Source of the DNA: Prosthecobacter sp.
GTDB lineage: Bacteria; Verrucomicrobiota; Verrucomicrobiia; Verrucomicrobiales; Verrucomicrobiaceae
Direction of reading: 5' to 3'
DNA length: 64,000 bases
Assembly (NCBI GenBank): GCA_021733925.1
Contig: JAIPJY010000034.1
Location: 1-64,000, forward strand
Shown here: positions 43,874 to 54,600 of the stretch, one piece after another
Position numbering within the stretch: the first letter of the stretch is position 1
Layout of the letters: the number at the start of each line of letters is the position of its first letter
Notes under the pieces: generated by a model
The model's input: the letters and a program-made list of their open reading frames with translations, nothing else
Told to the model about the DNA's origin: nothing
Database searches by the model: none
Position numbers and translations under genes: made by a program

Positions 43874-44308
43874 ATGCCCACCCCGCTGACCTACCTGCTT
43901 GTTGACGGACACAACGTCATCAACGCCTGGCCGGAACTCAAGCGCGAGCACCGCATCGCCTCACGCCGTCATCTCGCCCGCACCGAGCTGCTGAAACGCC
44001 TGCGCAATTTGCAGGACATGAGCGGCATGCAGGTCGTCGTCGTGTTCGATGGGGCCCGCCAGGGCACCAATGAGGAGCGCGAACCGCAGGGGCTGCAGAT
44101 CATCTTCGCCGATCCCGGCACCACGGCGGACACCATCATCGAGCGCCTCGTCGCCAAATACATCCAGGAGCGCCCCATGCGCGTCGTTTCCGCCGATGGC
44201 ATGATCCGTGAAACAATTCTGTCACTTGGAGCCGAGTGGTACAGCCCTGAAATCCTCCGCAGCCTGTGCGACGGTGCCGAAACCAGCATGCGTGCCCGCC
44301 TTGCCTGA
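43874..44308 (+). CDS. NYN-domain protein (YacP-like)
   Basis: The 144-residue PIN-like NYN nuclease domain shows LTYLLVDGHNVINAWPEL with an acidic metal ligand in VDGHNV, then VVVVFDGARQGTNEERE (second Asp), and ADTIIERLVAKYIQERPMRVVSADGMIRETI (third site). YacP/Rae1-type enzymes cleave RNA, some on the ribosome. The start is ATG 43874; the upstream continuation reads through a repeat. It is small enough that no other domain is present. Confidence 0.85.
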   Translation: MPTPLTYLLVDGHNVINAWPELKREHRIASRRHLARTELLKRLRNLQDMSGMQVVVVFDGARQGTNEEREPQGLQIIFADPGTTADTIIERLVAKYIQERPMRVVSADGMIRETILSLGAEWYSPEILRSLCDGAETSMRARLA

Positions 44309-44335
44309 TTCCCATTCACGTACTACCATCCCCTC

Positions 44336-45055
44336 ATGAGATTGCTCCAAACCTTTCTGTTCCTCACTCTAGGCATCGCCTCCGCGCTGGCGCAGACTCC
44401 GGCCCCCGCCCCTGCTCCCGTTTCCGACGCAGTCAAAAAGCTGCTGATGGAAGCCCGCACCATGCGCGTGAAGCAGCGTTACTCTGAAGCGCTCGAAAAA
44501 CTGGACGCCGCCGAGAAGATCAACCCCAACGTGGCCGACATCTATGCCATGCGTGGCGACATTTACCTGGCCCCCCGGCGTCGTGATTTTGACCTCGCGC
44601 TGCCCCAGTTTGAAAAAGCCGCGCAGCTCCAGCCGGACAGTCCGCTGCCCAAGTTCAATCTCGCCGAGTACTACTTTGTGAAGCATGATTTTACCACCGC
44701 TCTGCAATCCTTCACCAAACTGATCACGGACTACCCCAAGCTTCCCATGGTCATCCGCCACCTCGTGCATTACAAACGGGCGCTGTGTGAAATCAAGCTG
44801 GGTCACCGTCCCGCTGCCGACCAGATCATCGCGGAAAATTTCACCTTCATGGACGACACCCCGGCATACTACTTTTGCAAGGCTGCCATTGCCTTCGACC
44901 TGGGAGATCCCAACAAAGGCAACGAATGGGTGAAGCGTGGTGTGGCCGCCTTCAAAGCCCCGAACTGCGAGCCCTACTACGATGCCTTCAAAGAACTGCG
45001 CTGGGTTCCCGACCTGGATTTCGCAACTCCCCCGGATGCGCCTGTAAAACCGTGA
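44336..45055 (+). CDS. Exported TPR-repeat protein
   Basis: A 239-residue protein with a signal peptide (LLQTFLFLTLGIASALAQ), a Pro/Ala linker and at least three TPR-like helical pairs: KQRYSEALEKLDAAEKINPNVADIYAMRGDIYLA, DFDLALPQFEKAAQLQPDSPLPKFNLAEYYF and DFTTALQSFTKLITDYPKLP. It probably scaffolds protein interactions in the periplasm. The stop codon overlaps the GTG start of the hydantoinase-like gene (GTGA), so translation of the two may be coupled. Confidence 0.8.
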   Translation: MRLLQTFLFLTLGIASALAQTPAPAPAPVSDAVKKLLMEARTMRVKQRYSEALEKLDAAEKINPNVADIYAMRGDIYLAPRRRDFDLALPQFEKAAQLQPDSPLPKFNLAEYYFVKHDFTTALQSFTKLITDYPKLPMVIRHLVHYKRALCEIKLGHRPAADQIIAENFTFMDDTPAYYFCKAAIAFDLGDPNKGNEWVKRGVAAFKAPNCEPYYDAFKELRWVPDLDFATPPDAPVKP

Positions 45056-48000
45056 AATGGCGCATCGCAGCTGATACCGGCGGCACCTTCACGGACTGCC
45101 ACGCTCTCGACCCTCAGGGCCATGAATCACGCTGCAAAGTCCTCTCCACCGGTCACCTGCGCGCCATCCTGGCCAGCAGCACCGATACCTCTGTCCGTCT
45201 CTCAGGTCTCCCTCCCCTGCCCGCCAGTTTCCTCGTGGGCTTCCAGCTGAATGCCGTTGGCGAGGCTCAGGTGCGCACCATCACTGCCTTCGACCATGCC
45301 ACGGGCCAGATCACTCTCCATGCCGCTTCATCATGGCCAGCCGGCACACTCTTGGAACTCACCACCGGTGAGGAAGCCCCCGTGCTCGGCGCACGCATAC
45401 TGACCAACACACCACCGGGCCACGAGTTCCCCCCTCTAAACCTCCGCATCGCCACCACCCGCGCCACCAACGCCCTGCTGGAGCACAAGGGCGGCCGCAT
45501 CGCTCTCTTCATCACCCGCGGCTTCGGCGATCTCCTGCAAATCGGCGATCAGCGCCGCAGTGATCTCTTTGCGCTGAAGCACGAGCCCCGCGTGATCTTC
45601 CACGAGATGGCCTGCGAAGTGCCGGAACGCATCAGCATCTCCGGCGAAGTACTCGAACCCCTCGACGAAGCCAGCGTTCGCACAGCAGTGCAGGAGTGCA
45701 TCGCCCAAGGCATCACCACCGCAGCCATCTCCCTGCTGCATGGTCACGCCCATCCGCAGCATGAGCTGCGCGTCGCCAACATCCTGCGCGAGTGCGGCTT
45801 CACACACCTCACGCTCTCGCACCAGACCGCCGCCTTTGCCAAGCTCCTGCCACGCACCCAGAGCACCGTGGCAGATGCCTACCTGCACGCGCCCGTGCAG
45901 TCCTTTCTCAACGGCATTCGCCGCGTGTCCTCCGACATGCAGGTGATGACCAGCGCGGGCGGCCTCAAATCCGCCGATGACATCCGTCCCAAGGACATGC
46001 TGCTCAGCGGCCCCGCCGGAGGTGCCATCGGTGCCGCCAATGCCGCGCGCCGACTCGGCATCACCAAGATCATCACCTTCGACATGGGCGGCACCAGCAC
46101 CGATGTGGCGCGCATCGACACCCGCCCCGGTTACCGCTTTTCTCAAAACGTGGCGGGCATGCAGTTGCTCGCCCCCTGTGTCGCCATCGAAACCGTCGCC
46201 GCAGGCGGCGGCTCCATCTGCCATCTCACGCATCACGGCCTCGCCGTCGGCCCGCAAAGCGCAGGCTCAAATCCCGGCCCCGCCTGCTATGGCAAAGGCG
46301 GCCCGCTCACCATCACCGATGTCAATCTGCTCCTCGGCCGCTTCGATCCCTCCCGCGCTCCCATCCCGCTCGACATCTCAGCCGCACAGCGCCGCTTGAC
46401 CGAACTCCATGCCCAAACCGGCGGCAACGGCACCGAGGCGGACCTCCTGCAATCCCTGCTGCGGCTCGCCATTGAGCACATGACCGATGCCATCCGCCGC
46501 ATCTCCATTGGCGAAGGCTTTGATCCCGCCGATCACGCCCTCCTCGCCTTCGGCGGTGCAGGCCCCCAGCACGCCTGCGCCGTCGCCGAATCCCTCGGCA
46601 TGCAGACCATCCTCGTCCCCGAGCACGCCGGCATCCTCAGCGCCGTCGGCTTGCAGGAAGCCGTGCCGGAACGCATCATCGAAAAAGAGATCCGCCTGCC
46701 GCTGGCGGCAGCAATCGACACCCTGCCCGCCGAACTGGCAGCTCTGCCCGAAGGAAATCGAACCCAAATCGCCGAACTCCGTCTCAAAGGCCAGGACACT
46801 CCTCTGCAGGTCGAGTTTGAAGATCCCGCCGATTTACCCACTCTCTACGCCGCCGTTTACGAACGCCTCTTTGGCTACAAACCACCCGCCGGTCGCGAGA
46901 TCGAACTCGTCAGCCTGCGCATCATCCTCCGCGAGGCCCAAAGTACCACTCAGGACTCTCCACTTCACGCAGAACCTCTCGAACCAGCGCCTGCGTTGAT
47001 CCAGGATGCCTTCAGTACCATCGTCATCACCCCCGGCTGGCGCGTGGAAAAGGTCACAGGCTTCGGCCATGTACTCCGCTGTGTTCAGTCGTCCGGTCCT
47101 CCCCCCACACTGGGGCGCGATCTCCTCCGCCATCGCTTCCACTCCATCGTCAGCGACATGGGCGCCCTGCTCTGCCGCACCGCCATTTCCACCAACATCC
47201 GCGAGCGCCTCGACTTCTCCTGCGCGCTGCTCGATCCCCATGGTCGTCTGCTTTCCAGCGCTCCGCACATTCCCGTGCATCTCGGGGCTCTCGGCGTCTG
47301 CGTTCGCGAAGTCGCGCAAGCCGTCGCCATGCAGCCGGGCGACACCATCATCACCAATCACCCCGCCTACGGTGGCTCGCATCTTCCCGATGTGACCCTC
47401 ATCACGCCCGTGCATGATTCAAAGGATGCGCTCATCGGCTACATCGCCAATCGCGCACATCATGCCGAGATCGGCGGCATCACGCCCGGCTCCATGCCCG
47501 CCAATGCCACGCGCTTGATCGAGGAAGGCGTCGTCATGGCACCACGTCACCTCATTCGCGGTGGCGTCTCCTGCTTTGATGACATCAGCACCTTGCTGAC
47601 CTCCGCCCTCCACCCCACCCGCAATCTCGCCGACAACCTCGCCGACCTGCACGCCCAACTCGCCGCCAATCTCCACGGTGCCGAGCGCCTGCGTGCTCTG
47701 GCAGACGATTCCTTGCAGGCCATGATGCAGAGCATCCTCGATCACTCCGCCGGAGTCATGCGCTCACAAATCGACCGCCTGCCCGCTGCCATCTCCGCTG
47801 CCGAAAAACTCGATGACGGCTCCACCATCGCCGTGTCCATGCGCAAGTCCGGCGGCAAACTCATCCTCGACTTCACCGGCACCTCCGGCGTGCATCCGCG
47901 CAATCTCAATGCCACCACCGCCATCGTGCGCAGCGCCGTGCTCTATGTCATGCGCCTCATGCTGCAGGAAGACCTCCCGCTGAATGAAGGGCTGATGGAG

Positions 48001-48615
48001 CCCGTGGAAATCATCTGCCCCGAGTCCTTGCTCAATCCCACCTTCACCGGCGATGCCTCCCGCGATCCCGCAGTCGTCGGCGGCAATGTCGAAGTCAGTC
48101 AGCGCTTGGTCGACACCCTCATCAAAGCCCTCGGCCTCCAAGCCTGCAGTCAGGGCACCATGAACAATTTCCTCTTCGGCGGCGCAGGCTTCGGCTACTA
48201 CGAAACCATCGCCGGTGGCTCCGGTGCTGGCAGCGGCTACCACGGCGCTCATGCCTTGCACACGCACATGACCAACACCGCCATCACCGATCCCGAGATC
48301 ATCGAACAACGCTATCCCGTGCGCCTGCGCCAGTTCGCCATCCGTCACGGCTCCGGTGGTCAGGGCCAATGGCACGGCGGCGATGGTGTGATCCGCGAAT
48401 TCGAATTCCTCGCCCCCCTCACCGTCAGCCTCCTCACCCAGCATCGCGTGGAAGCCCCCTTCGGCCTCCACGGCGGCTCTCCTGGAAAAACCGGCCAGCA
48501 AACTTTGCTGCGCGATGGCCAATCAACCACACTCGACGGCTGCACCTCCTTCCCCGTCCACCCCGGAGATCGCGTCACCATCGAAACCCCCGGCGGCGGT
48601 GCCTGGGGCTCTTAG
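45052..48615 (+). CDS. Fused hydantoinase / 5-oxoprolinase (HyuA-HyuB)
   Basis: The 1187-residue ATP-dependent hydrolase combines both subunits. The HyuA-like half starts WRIAADTGGTFTDCHAL (phosphate-binding loop) and has TTRATNALLEHKGGRIALFITRGFGDLL, ITFDMGGTSTDVARID and LLAFGGAGPQHACAVAESL. The HyuB-like half, from about residue 690, has HSIVSDMGALLCRTAISTNIRERLDFSCALLD, HPAYGGSHLPDVTLITPV, and FTGDASRDPAVVGGNVEVSQRLVD. The single-chain order resembles eukaryotic and some bacterial 5-oxoprolinases, which open 5-oxoproline using ATP. The GTG start at 45052 is set by the overlap with the upstream gene and by the conserved N-terminus. Confidence 0.93.
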   Translation: MKWRIAADTGGTFTDCHALDPQGHESRCKVLSTGHLRAILASSTDTSVRLSGLPPLPASFLVGFQLNAVGEAQVRTITAFDHATGQITLHAASSWPAGTLLELTTGEEAPVLGARILTNTPPGHEFPPLNLRIATTRATNALLEHKGGRIALFITRGFGDLLQIGDQRRSDLFALKHEPRVIFHEMACEVPERISISGEVLEPLDEASVRTAVQECIAQGITTAAISLLHGHAHPQHELRVANILRECGFTHLTLSHQTAAFAKLLPRTQSTVADAYLHAPVQSFLNGIRRVSSDMQVMTSAGGLKSADDIRPKDMLLSGPAGGAIGAANAARRLGITKIITFDMGGTSTDVARIDTRPGYRFSQNVAGMQLLAPCVAIETVAAGGGSICHLTHHGLAVGPQSAGSNPGPACYGKGGPLTITDVNLLLGRFDPSRAPIPLDISAAQRRLTELHAQTGGNGTEADLLQSLLRLAIEHMTDAIRRISIGEGFDPADHALLAFGGAGPQHACAVAESLGMQTILVPEHAGILSAVGLQEAVPERIIEKEIRLPLAAAIDTLPAELAALPEGNRTQIAELRLKGQDTPLQVEFEDPADLPTLYAAVYERLFGYKPPAGREIELVSLRIILREAQSTTQDSPLHAEPLEPAPALIQDAFSTIVITPGWRVEKVTGFGHVLRCVQSSGPPPTLGRDLLRHRFHSIVSDMGALLCRTAISTNIRERLDFSCALLDPHGRLLSSAPHIPVHLGALGVCVREVAQAVAMQPGDTIITNHPAYGGSHLPDVTLITPVHDSKDALIGYIANRAHHAEIGGITPGSMPANATRLIEEGVVMAPRHLIRGGVSCFDDISTLLTSALHPTRNLADNLADLHAQLAANLHGAERLRALADDSLQAMMQSILDHSAGVMRSQIDRLPAAISAAEKLDDGSTIAVSMRKSGGKLILDFTGTSGVHPRNLNATTAIVRSAVLYVMRLMLQEDLPLNEGLMEPVEIICPESLLNPTFTGDASRDPAVVGGNVEVSQRLVDTLIKALGLQACSQGTMNNFLFGGAGFGYYETIAGGSGAGSGYHGAHALHTHMTNTAITDPEIIEQRYPVRLRQFAIRHGSGGQGQWHGGDGVIREFEFLAPLTVSLLTQHRVEAPFGLHGGSPGKTGQQTLLRDGQSTTLDGCTSFPVHPGDRVTIETPGGGAWGS

Positions 48616-48617
48616 AA

Positions 48618-48689
48618 AGTACTCCCGAGCTTCAGCTCGTTCTGGAAAACTCCGCGCCCTTCCAGCGTGAGCTAAAGCTCACAAGTACT
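48618..48689. repeat. REP inverted pair after the hydantoinase gene
   Basis: AGTACTCCCGAGCTTCAGCT CGTTCTGG (48618-48645) faces CCAGCGTGAGCTAAAGCTCA CAAGTACT (48662-48689). These are the same 28-nt elements that flank the RAYT gene 13 kb away, placed just after a stop codon. The pair forms a two-hairpin unit of about 72 bases. Confidence 0.85.
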
Positions 48690-48703
48690 TTGTCCGGCAT
48701 CGC

Positions 48704-50200
48704 CTACGGCTTCTTCGCCACTACCACCGTCAGCCACGGATGCGTGTCAGTCATGATCAGCAAATCCCCACGAGGCTCGGTAAACGGAATCGCATAACTC
48801 GCAGTCACTGTCTCCACTATATCCGGCGCGCTGGTGACAAGCTCCACAGCAAACGGTGCCTGATTCGCTGCCACCTCCGCCGTCGCCTTCAGCGTCAGCT
48901 TCACCTCACCTCCCTTGGCCGGCACATCCACGCTCTCCGCTGTAACTCCCGCAGGCAGCTGCACCGCCTGCGCTTTGATCTTCCCAGCAAACGTACCGTT
49001 CGTCTTCACCGTGAGTTTTACTTCGACCGTCTTGCCAGCCTCCAGCCGATAGGCGTGCGTATCCAGCGTGGCTGTGAGCGACGGCACAAACGGTCTCACC
49101 GTCAACTCATACACATGCTCTGCGCTGCCATGTTGAAACCGGTCAGCGATGATCAGTTTAAACTCACCATCCTTCGGCGCTTTCCAGTGCAGCGTGGGGT
49201 CCAGGCTGTCTTTGTCGGCATCATCCGCCTGCTGCAAAGCTTTTCCCGCCTCATCCTCGATTCGCAGCGTGGCATCCAGCAGACTGCGCATGCGTTGCGC
49301 GCGTACGCTAATCTGCAAATCATCCCCCTTCTTCGCTGTGAACGTATAGGCATCCTCTTCAGCCGCCTTGCTGATGCAGCCATTCACCAACACCGGTAGC
49401 GCGACCTTCCCCGGCTCGCTCAAAGCCGCCGCCGGCTTCGGCTCATCCGTCACCGTGAGCCGATACACATGATTCGCGCTGCCTTTCAACGCGACATCAG
49501 CCGCAGGCGGATGCGCAAACGCGAACAACTGCACAAACAAAGCCCCGTCAGCGGCAGGCGTATGTTCAATGCGCGGATCAAGATTATGCGTGTCATGCCC
49601 CGCTGCTATCTCGACACCCCGGTCATTCAGCAGCCGCATCGCCGGGTCCATCGGTGATCCCAAAGCATAACCGTGCAGCTCCAGCGTGACGCGCTTTCCC
49701 TTCTGCACCCGGATGGCGAAGGTGTCCACATCCCCCGCCTTCTCCAGCACTCCATTGAAGGTCACATTCATCTTGCCCTCCGCCTTCCTGGCATCGGCCA
49801 GCGTGTCATTCGGCTCTGTCTCGAGCACCTCCTCAAACTTGCCCACTTCCACGATGCGTGGCGGCGAGGCGTCGGTTTCGTTGTGCAGACGCACCAGACA
49901 CGGACCGGCCACAGCATCCTTGGCGATGTTCAGAAAGAACTTCTTCGGCTTGTCGCCACCCAGCACCACGACATGCGGATCGCTGCTCCAGACTAAGAAC
50001 GTCTCTTTCTCCATCCCCTTGCCGCTCACCTGCGTTTCAACCCGTCCACCAATCTGCCCCCCTGCAGGAAAAAGACTGTCAAACGTCGGAGGAGCCGCAA
50101 GCACGGGAGCGATGAGAGACGATGCCAGCATGACAAGCCGCCATGCTTTTCGCACATTCCGCATTCCGCATTCTGAGTTCCTCATTTTCCGGCGGTGCAT
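48704..50200 (-). CDS. Pre-peptidase C-terminal (PPC) domain surface protein
   Basis: A 498-residue exported protein, third in a minus-strand operon with the DUF1501 and DUF1549/1553 genes. After a signal peptide (RLVMLASSLIAPVLA) come beta-rich modules, including two PPC-type domains recognisable by ETEPNDTLADARKAEGKMNVTFNGVLEKAGDVDTFAIRVQ near residue 125 and DAYTFTAKKGDDLQISVRAQR near residue 290. A later Ig-like part follows. Such proteins accompany DUF1501 proteins in PVC bacteria and may be secreted or surface-bound. The ATG at 50200 overlaps the upstream stop (TGATG). The N-terminal codons for MRNSECGMRNV come from a CATTCCGCATTC dispersed repeat, so the true start could be downstream at 50164 or 50131. 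Confidence 0.82.
   Translation of the reverse strand: MHRRKMRNSECGMRNVRKAWRLVMLASSLIAPVLAAPPTFDSLFPAGGQIGGRVETQVSGKGMEKETFLVWSSDPHVVVLGGDKPKKFFLNIAKDAVAGPCLVRLHNETDASPPRIVEVGKFEEVLETEPNDTLADARKAEGKMNVTFNGVLEKAGDVDTFAIRVQKGKRVTLELHGYALGSPMDPAMRLLNDRGVEIAAGHDTHNLDPRIEHTPAADGALFVQLFAFAHPPAADVALKGSANHVYRLTVTDEPKPAAALSEPGKVALPVLVNGCISKAAEEDAYTFTAKKGDDLQISVRAQRMRSLLDATLRIEDEAGKALQQADDADKDSLDPTLHWKAPKDGEFKLIIADRFQHGSAEHVYELTVRPFVPSLTATLDTHAYRLEAGKTVEVKLTVKTNGTFAGKIKAQAVQLPAGVTAESVDVPAKGGEVKLTLKATAEVAANQAPFAVELVTSAPDIVETVTASYAIPFTEPRGDLLIMTDTHPWLTVVVAKKP
50153..50190. repeat. CATTCGTCATTC repeat, copy inside a gene 5' end
   Basis: ACATTCCGCATTCCGCATTC TGAGTTCCTCATTTTCC is a relative of the 31-bp repeats at 42942 and 61061 and of 62485-62544. 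It lies within the N-terminal codons of the PPC protein. Confidence 0.5.
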
Positions 50201-51540
50201 CACGCAAACAGCTCGCGGATGGGCCTGCCGCCGTTGATCAACTGCACCGGACGTCCGCTGCTGGCGTGCAGCACCTGACGCGGATCAATGCCCAGCTTGG
50301 TGTACAGCGTCACGGCAAAATCCTCCGGCGAATAGATGTTGTCGCTGGCGTAGTAGCCCTTCGGATCGGTGGCACCGACGATGCCGCCGCGTGGGACTCC
50401 CGCGCCCGCGAATAGGATGTTCATCGCGCCCGGCCAGTGGTCACGTCCCGAGTCCTTGTTGATCTTCGGCGTGCGGCCAAATTCTCCCAGTGCAATGACC
50501 AGCGTGCTTTCCAGCAGACCACGGCGATCGAGATCCGTGATCAGTCCGGCCATGCCCTGGTCAAACTTCTGCATGAAGTCGCCCTTGCAGGTCTTGAACA
50601 GATCGCGGTGGTGATCCCAGCCGCCGTAGTTCACAGTGACAAAAGGCACACCGACTTCCACGAGACGACGCGCCAGCAGCATGCGCTGGCCCAGATCGTT
50701 GCGTCCGTACAGATCGCGTGTCTTCTCATCCTCGAGCGAGATATCAAAGGCTTCTTGCGCCGGTTTGGAGGCGATCAAATCCACCGCCTGACCGTAGAAC
50801 GTGTCAAAGCTCACCGCAGGATCTTCCGCTACGGCATCGTTCAGACGCTTCATGCGGTCCAGCGAGTGGCGCAGTTCTCGGCGGGCAAGCCCGCGTGCAT
50901 CAGTGATCTCGGAGGGCAGCACCACATCGCGCACCTTGAAGCCCTTCGCGTTCGGGTCGCCACCAGCAACGAACGGCGCATGCTCCGCACCGAGGAAATT
51001 GGGGCCGCCGCTGCGGGTGATGCTCGGCAGCGTCATGTAGGATGGCAGACCGTTTTTAACACCGCGCTTGTAGCTGACCACGCTGCCGAAAGATGGGTGG
51101 AAAGTCACGAAGGCACCGCAGCCCACCGGCACGGGTGTTGGCGAGCCCGTCATCATGTAATGATTGCCGCCGCCGTGGTTCGGGTCCTTGTGCGTCACGC
51201 TGCGCAGCACGGTGAACTTGTCCGCCGCCTTCGCAAGATGAGGCACGCTTTCGGAAAACCGCACGCCCGGGACGCTGGTCGGGATCGTACCCAGTGAACC
51301 ACGAATCTCGCTCGGAGCATCCGGCTTCGGATCAAACATCTCGTAGTGAGATGGACCACCGTCGAGCCACACCAAGATGCAGTTCACAGGCCGTGCGATC
51401 GATGGCTGCGGAGCCTGTGCCGCCATGGCTCGCGCACGCAGCAGATCCGTAAAGCCCAAGCCACCACCTGCAGCGGTGAGACCGAGCTTCAGAAAATCAC
51501 GCCGCATGTGGCCGGCGCAGTTGTGAGTGATTCGTGACAT
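50200..51540 (-). CDS. DUF1501 protein (Tat-exported, sulfatase-like fold)
   Basis: The 446-residue protein of the DUF1501 family has a twin-arginine signal, MRRDFLKLGLTAAGGGLGFTDLL near residue 12. Typical segments follow: CILVWLDGGPSHYEMFDPKPDAPSEIRGSLGTI, RFSESVPHLAKAADKFTVLRSVTH, VPFVTVNYGGWDHH, VIALGEFGRTPKINKDSGRDHWPGAMN and YSPEDFAVTLYTKLGIDPRQVL. The fold is related to alkaline phosphatase/sulfatase enzymes, but its substrate is unknown. It is almost always paired with a DUF1549/DUF1553 protein in PVC bacteria, as here. Confidence 0.93.
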   Translation of the reverse strand: MSRITHNCAGHMRRDFLKLGLTAAGGGLGFTDLLRARAMAAQAPQPSIARPVNCILVWLDGGPSHYEMFDPKPDAPSEIRGSLGTIPTSVPGVRFSESVPHLAKAADKFTVLRSVTHKDPNHGGGNHYMMTGSPTPVPVGCGAFVTFHPSFGSVVSYKRGVKNGLPSYMTLPSITRSGGPNFLGAEHAPFVAGGDPNAKGFKVRDVVLPSEITDARGLARRELRHSLDRMKRLNDAVAEDPAVSFDTFYGQAVDLIASKPAQEAFDISLEDEKTRDLYGRNDLGQRMLLARRLVEVGVPFVTVNYGGWDHHRDLFKTCKGDFMQKFDQGMAGLITDLDRRGLLESTLVIALGEFGRTPKINKDSGRDHWPGAMNILFAGAGVPRGGIVGATDPKGYYASDNIYSPEDFAVTLYTKLGIDPRQVLHASSGRPVQLINGGRPIRELFA

Positions 51541-51616
51541 TCGTTGAAGTGATGCGAGACGGTGAAATTACGCCCCACCTAGGGGATTCTTGCGAAATCG
51601 AACAAAAGTATCGGTT

Positions 51617-54600
51617 TCAGTGATTAAACACAAACTCCGCCGAATTCAGCAGGCTCCACAGCACATCCTCAATCGCCGCCTGCCGGTTTGCCACACCCAC
51701 ATCCAGCGCCTTGCCCGCGATCGCCATTTCTTCGGCGGTGGGCAGGCGTGAGTAGCAGGCGAGGTAGAGCTCCTCCATGATCTGCTCCGGCTTGAGGTCG
51801 CTCTTGGCCAGTCGTGTGACGCGGCCTTTGCTGCTGATCAGCATCTCCTGCAGCTTGGTGGAATTCATCAGATGCAGCGCCTGCACCACGCTGGGCTTCG
51901 CATCGCGTTCGCAGGGGCACTCGGAGCTGGCATTGGGGCGGCCAAAGGCGTCCATAAACTGGCTTTCGAGCTTGTGATTCCACGTCTGTTTCGCCAGCGC
52001 CTCAGCCGGCATGCCGGAGAAAGTTTCCCGCACCTCGGTGACTTCGCAGACGGCATCCAGCAGCGTTTCCGCAGGCAAACGGCGGCGGTAGCTGCGGCTG
52101 TAGTTCTTTAAATCGGCGAGATTCGTCTCATTCGGCAGGCTGCTCAGGCGATAAGTCTGTGACAGCATGATGGTGCGCATCAGGTGCTTCAAATCGTAGC
52201 CGTTCTTCACAAAATCCTGCGCCAGCCAGTCAAGCAGCGGCCCATTCGTGGGCGGGTTTGAGGCACGGAAGTCATCCACAGGATCGACGATGCCACGCCC
52301 CATGAAGCTGGACCACACGCGGTTGACGACGGCAGGCGCAAAGTAGGGATTGTGCGGGTTCGTCATCCAGTCCGCCAGCACGGCGCGCGGGTCCTGCGTG
52401 TCAGCGATGGTGATTTCCTTGTCGGCAGGCGGGCGCGGTTTGAGCGTGGCCTTCGTCACAGGATGTTCGATTCCCGCTGTGCCCGGCGCGAACCACATCT
52501 GCTCAGGCTCGCCGCTGATCGGCGCGGAGATCCCCTGCCCTTTGCGCTTCATTTGCGTGAAAAATGCAGCCATCTGGTAGTAGTCGGTGAGGTCCCACTT
52601 CTCCGTCGGGTGGTGGTGGCACTTCGCGCATTCAAGACGCACGCCGAGGAAGATTTGCCCTACGAACGTGGCGGCATCCACGGGGTCGCGCTTGTCGCGC
52701 CAGACTGCGACCGGGCCGTCCTGATGCGTGTTGCCCTGCGCCGTGAGGAGTTCGCTCACAAAGCGGTCCCAGGGCTTGTTCTCGCGGAAGCTTTGGCGAA
52801 TCCACTGGTCCAGCAGATAAACCGGCTTCACCCCGACACGCGAAGGATTGGGTCGAATCAGGTCACCCCACTTGATGGCCCAGTGGTCAGCCCACTCGGG
52901 GCGTTGCAGCAGTGAATTGACCCACTGCTCATGCTTCTTGGGATCCTTGTTCGCCGCAAAGGCGCGGGCTTCGTCCACCGTCGGCAGCATGCCGATGGCA
53001 TCCAGCGTCGTGCGGCGCAGGAACTCCGCATCCGTGCAGGTGTCGCTGGGCAGATGGCCGAGCTTTTGCAGGCGCGCATACACGAGCTTGTCGATCTCAT
53101 TGCGCACGGTCAGCTTCGCGTAGCTTTCCGGTGGCAGCAGCTTGTCTGCAGGCACCGCCACACGCGAGATGGCCACCTGCCCCATGTAACGCGCCACGAT
53201 GACCGTTTCACCGCTTTCATTCGTGGTTTTCATGTGGCCGGACTCATCCACGGCGGCGATGGATTTCTCGGACGAAATGTAGTCGGTCAGGCCCGTCACA
53301 TCGCGTGTGGTGCCGTTGCTGTATTTCGCCGTGACCTTCAAAACCCCCGCTTCGTTCTTGCGATACGTTTTCTCCGTCGGCACCACCTCGATGCCGGTGA
53401 GCGCAGGTTGCCCGGGCGTTTCATAGGGCATGCCCTGCCGAATCCACTCAGCAATCGTCTTAGCCGACTCGGAGTCCGGCTCAAACCGCTGCCCGCCTTC
53501 ATGCTGCACGCGCACCACAGACTTTTGCAGCAGCAGGCTGTCTTCCGGCAGTGCCGGAAACACACGGCGGCCACGCGAGTCCTTTACCAGTTCCATGTAG
53601 TCACCCTTCGGATCGTAGGCAAAGATGGAGAGCTTGAATCCCGCCTGTCCGGACGACTTCGCATGACAGCTGCCGAGATTGCACCCCGCCTTGCTGAGCA
53701 CTGGCAGGATGTCCTGGGTGAATGACAGCGCCTTCGGATTGGGAATGGCAGGCGCAGCCGCAGGTCCGTTCAGCTTCGTGAGTTTCTGCTTTTCATCGAG
53801 CTGGAATACATCACCTGCATCGGTGGCGGCATAGACGTTTTTGCCATCAGCCGTCATCACGGCGGCATTCGGCACGGTTTCGAGAGTGCCGATCCTCTTG
53901 TCTGTCCCCGAGGTGAAAGCAAGCCTCACCCCATCGTGGGTTTTCAAATCGGTGACACCATGCACGCTGCCATTGTCATTGAAATACGTCAGCTTGGTGG
54001 AATCCGGCGACCACAGCAGTGCGTTCACCGGCGAAGTCTTGTCTCCCAGCAGCATGATCATCTCCTTGCTGGCGATGTCCCAGACTTTCAGGTCTTTGTC
54101 CGCGCTGCCAGTGGCCAGCCACTTGCCATCTGTGCTGAAACCCAGCGCCACGATGTGCCCCACATGCCCCTCGATCTTGGCGATCTCCTTCAGCGTCGCC
54201 GCATCCCACACCTTGGCCAGATTGTCCGCGCCCCCGGTGGCGATCTGTTTGCCATCCCGGCTCAAGGCAAGACTCAGCACATTGTCCGCATGCGCCTCAA
54301 CCGTCTGCGACGGCTTCGGCTCGCCGAGCTTCCAGCGATGCAGCACGCCCTTCAAACTCGTCGCTCCATCCGCCAGAATCAGCGTGGCATTGTCCGGCAG
54401 AAAGACCACGCCCGTCACCCGCCCCTCCAGCGACGCTCCCAGCGTATGCGCCACCCCCCAAACTTGTTTTGTAGTACCGGCTTCAGCCGGTGCCTTGGAA
54501 TCTGGTGCCTTCCACACCAGCACCGTCCGATACCCACCCGCCGCCAGCAGCGAGCCATCCGCATTCCAAGCCAGAGACTGCACCACATCCTTGTGACCTT

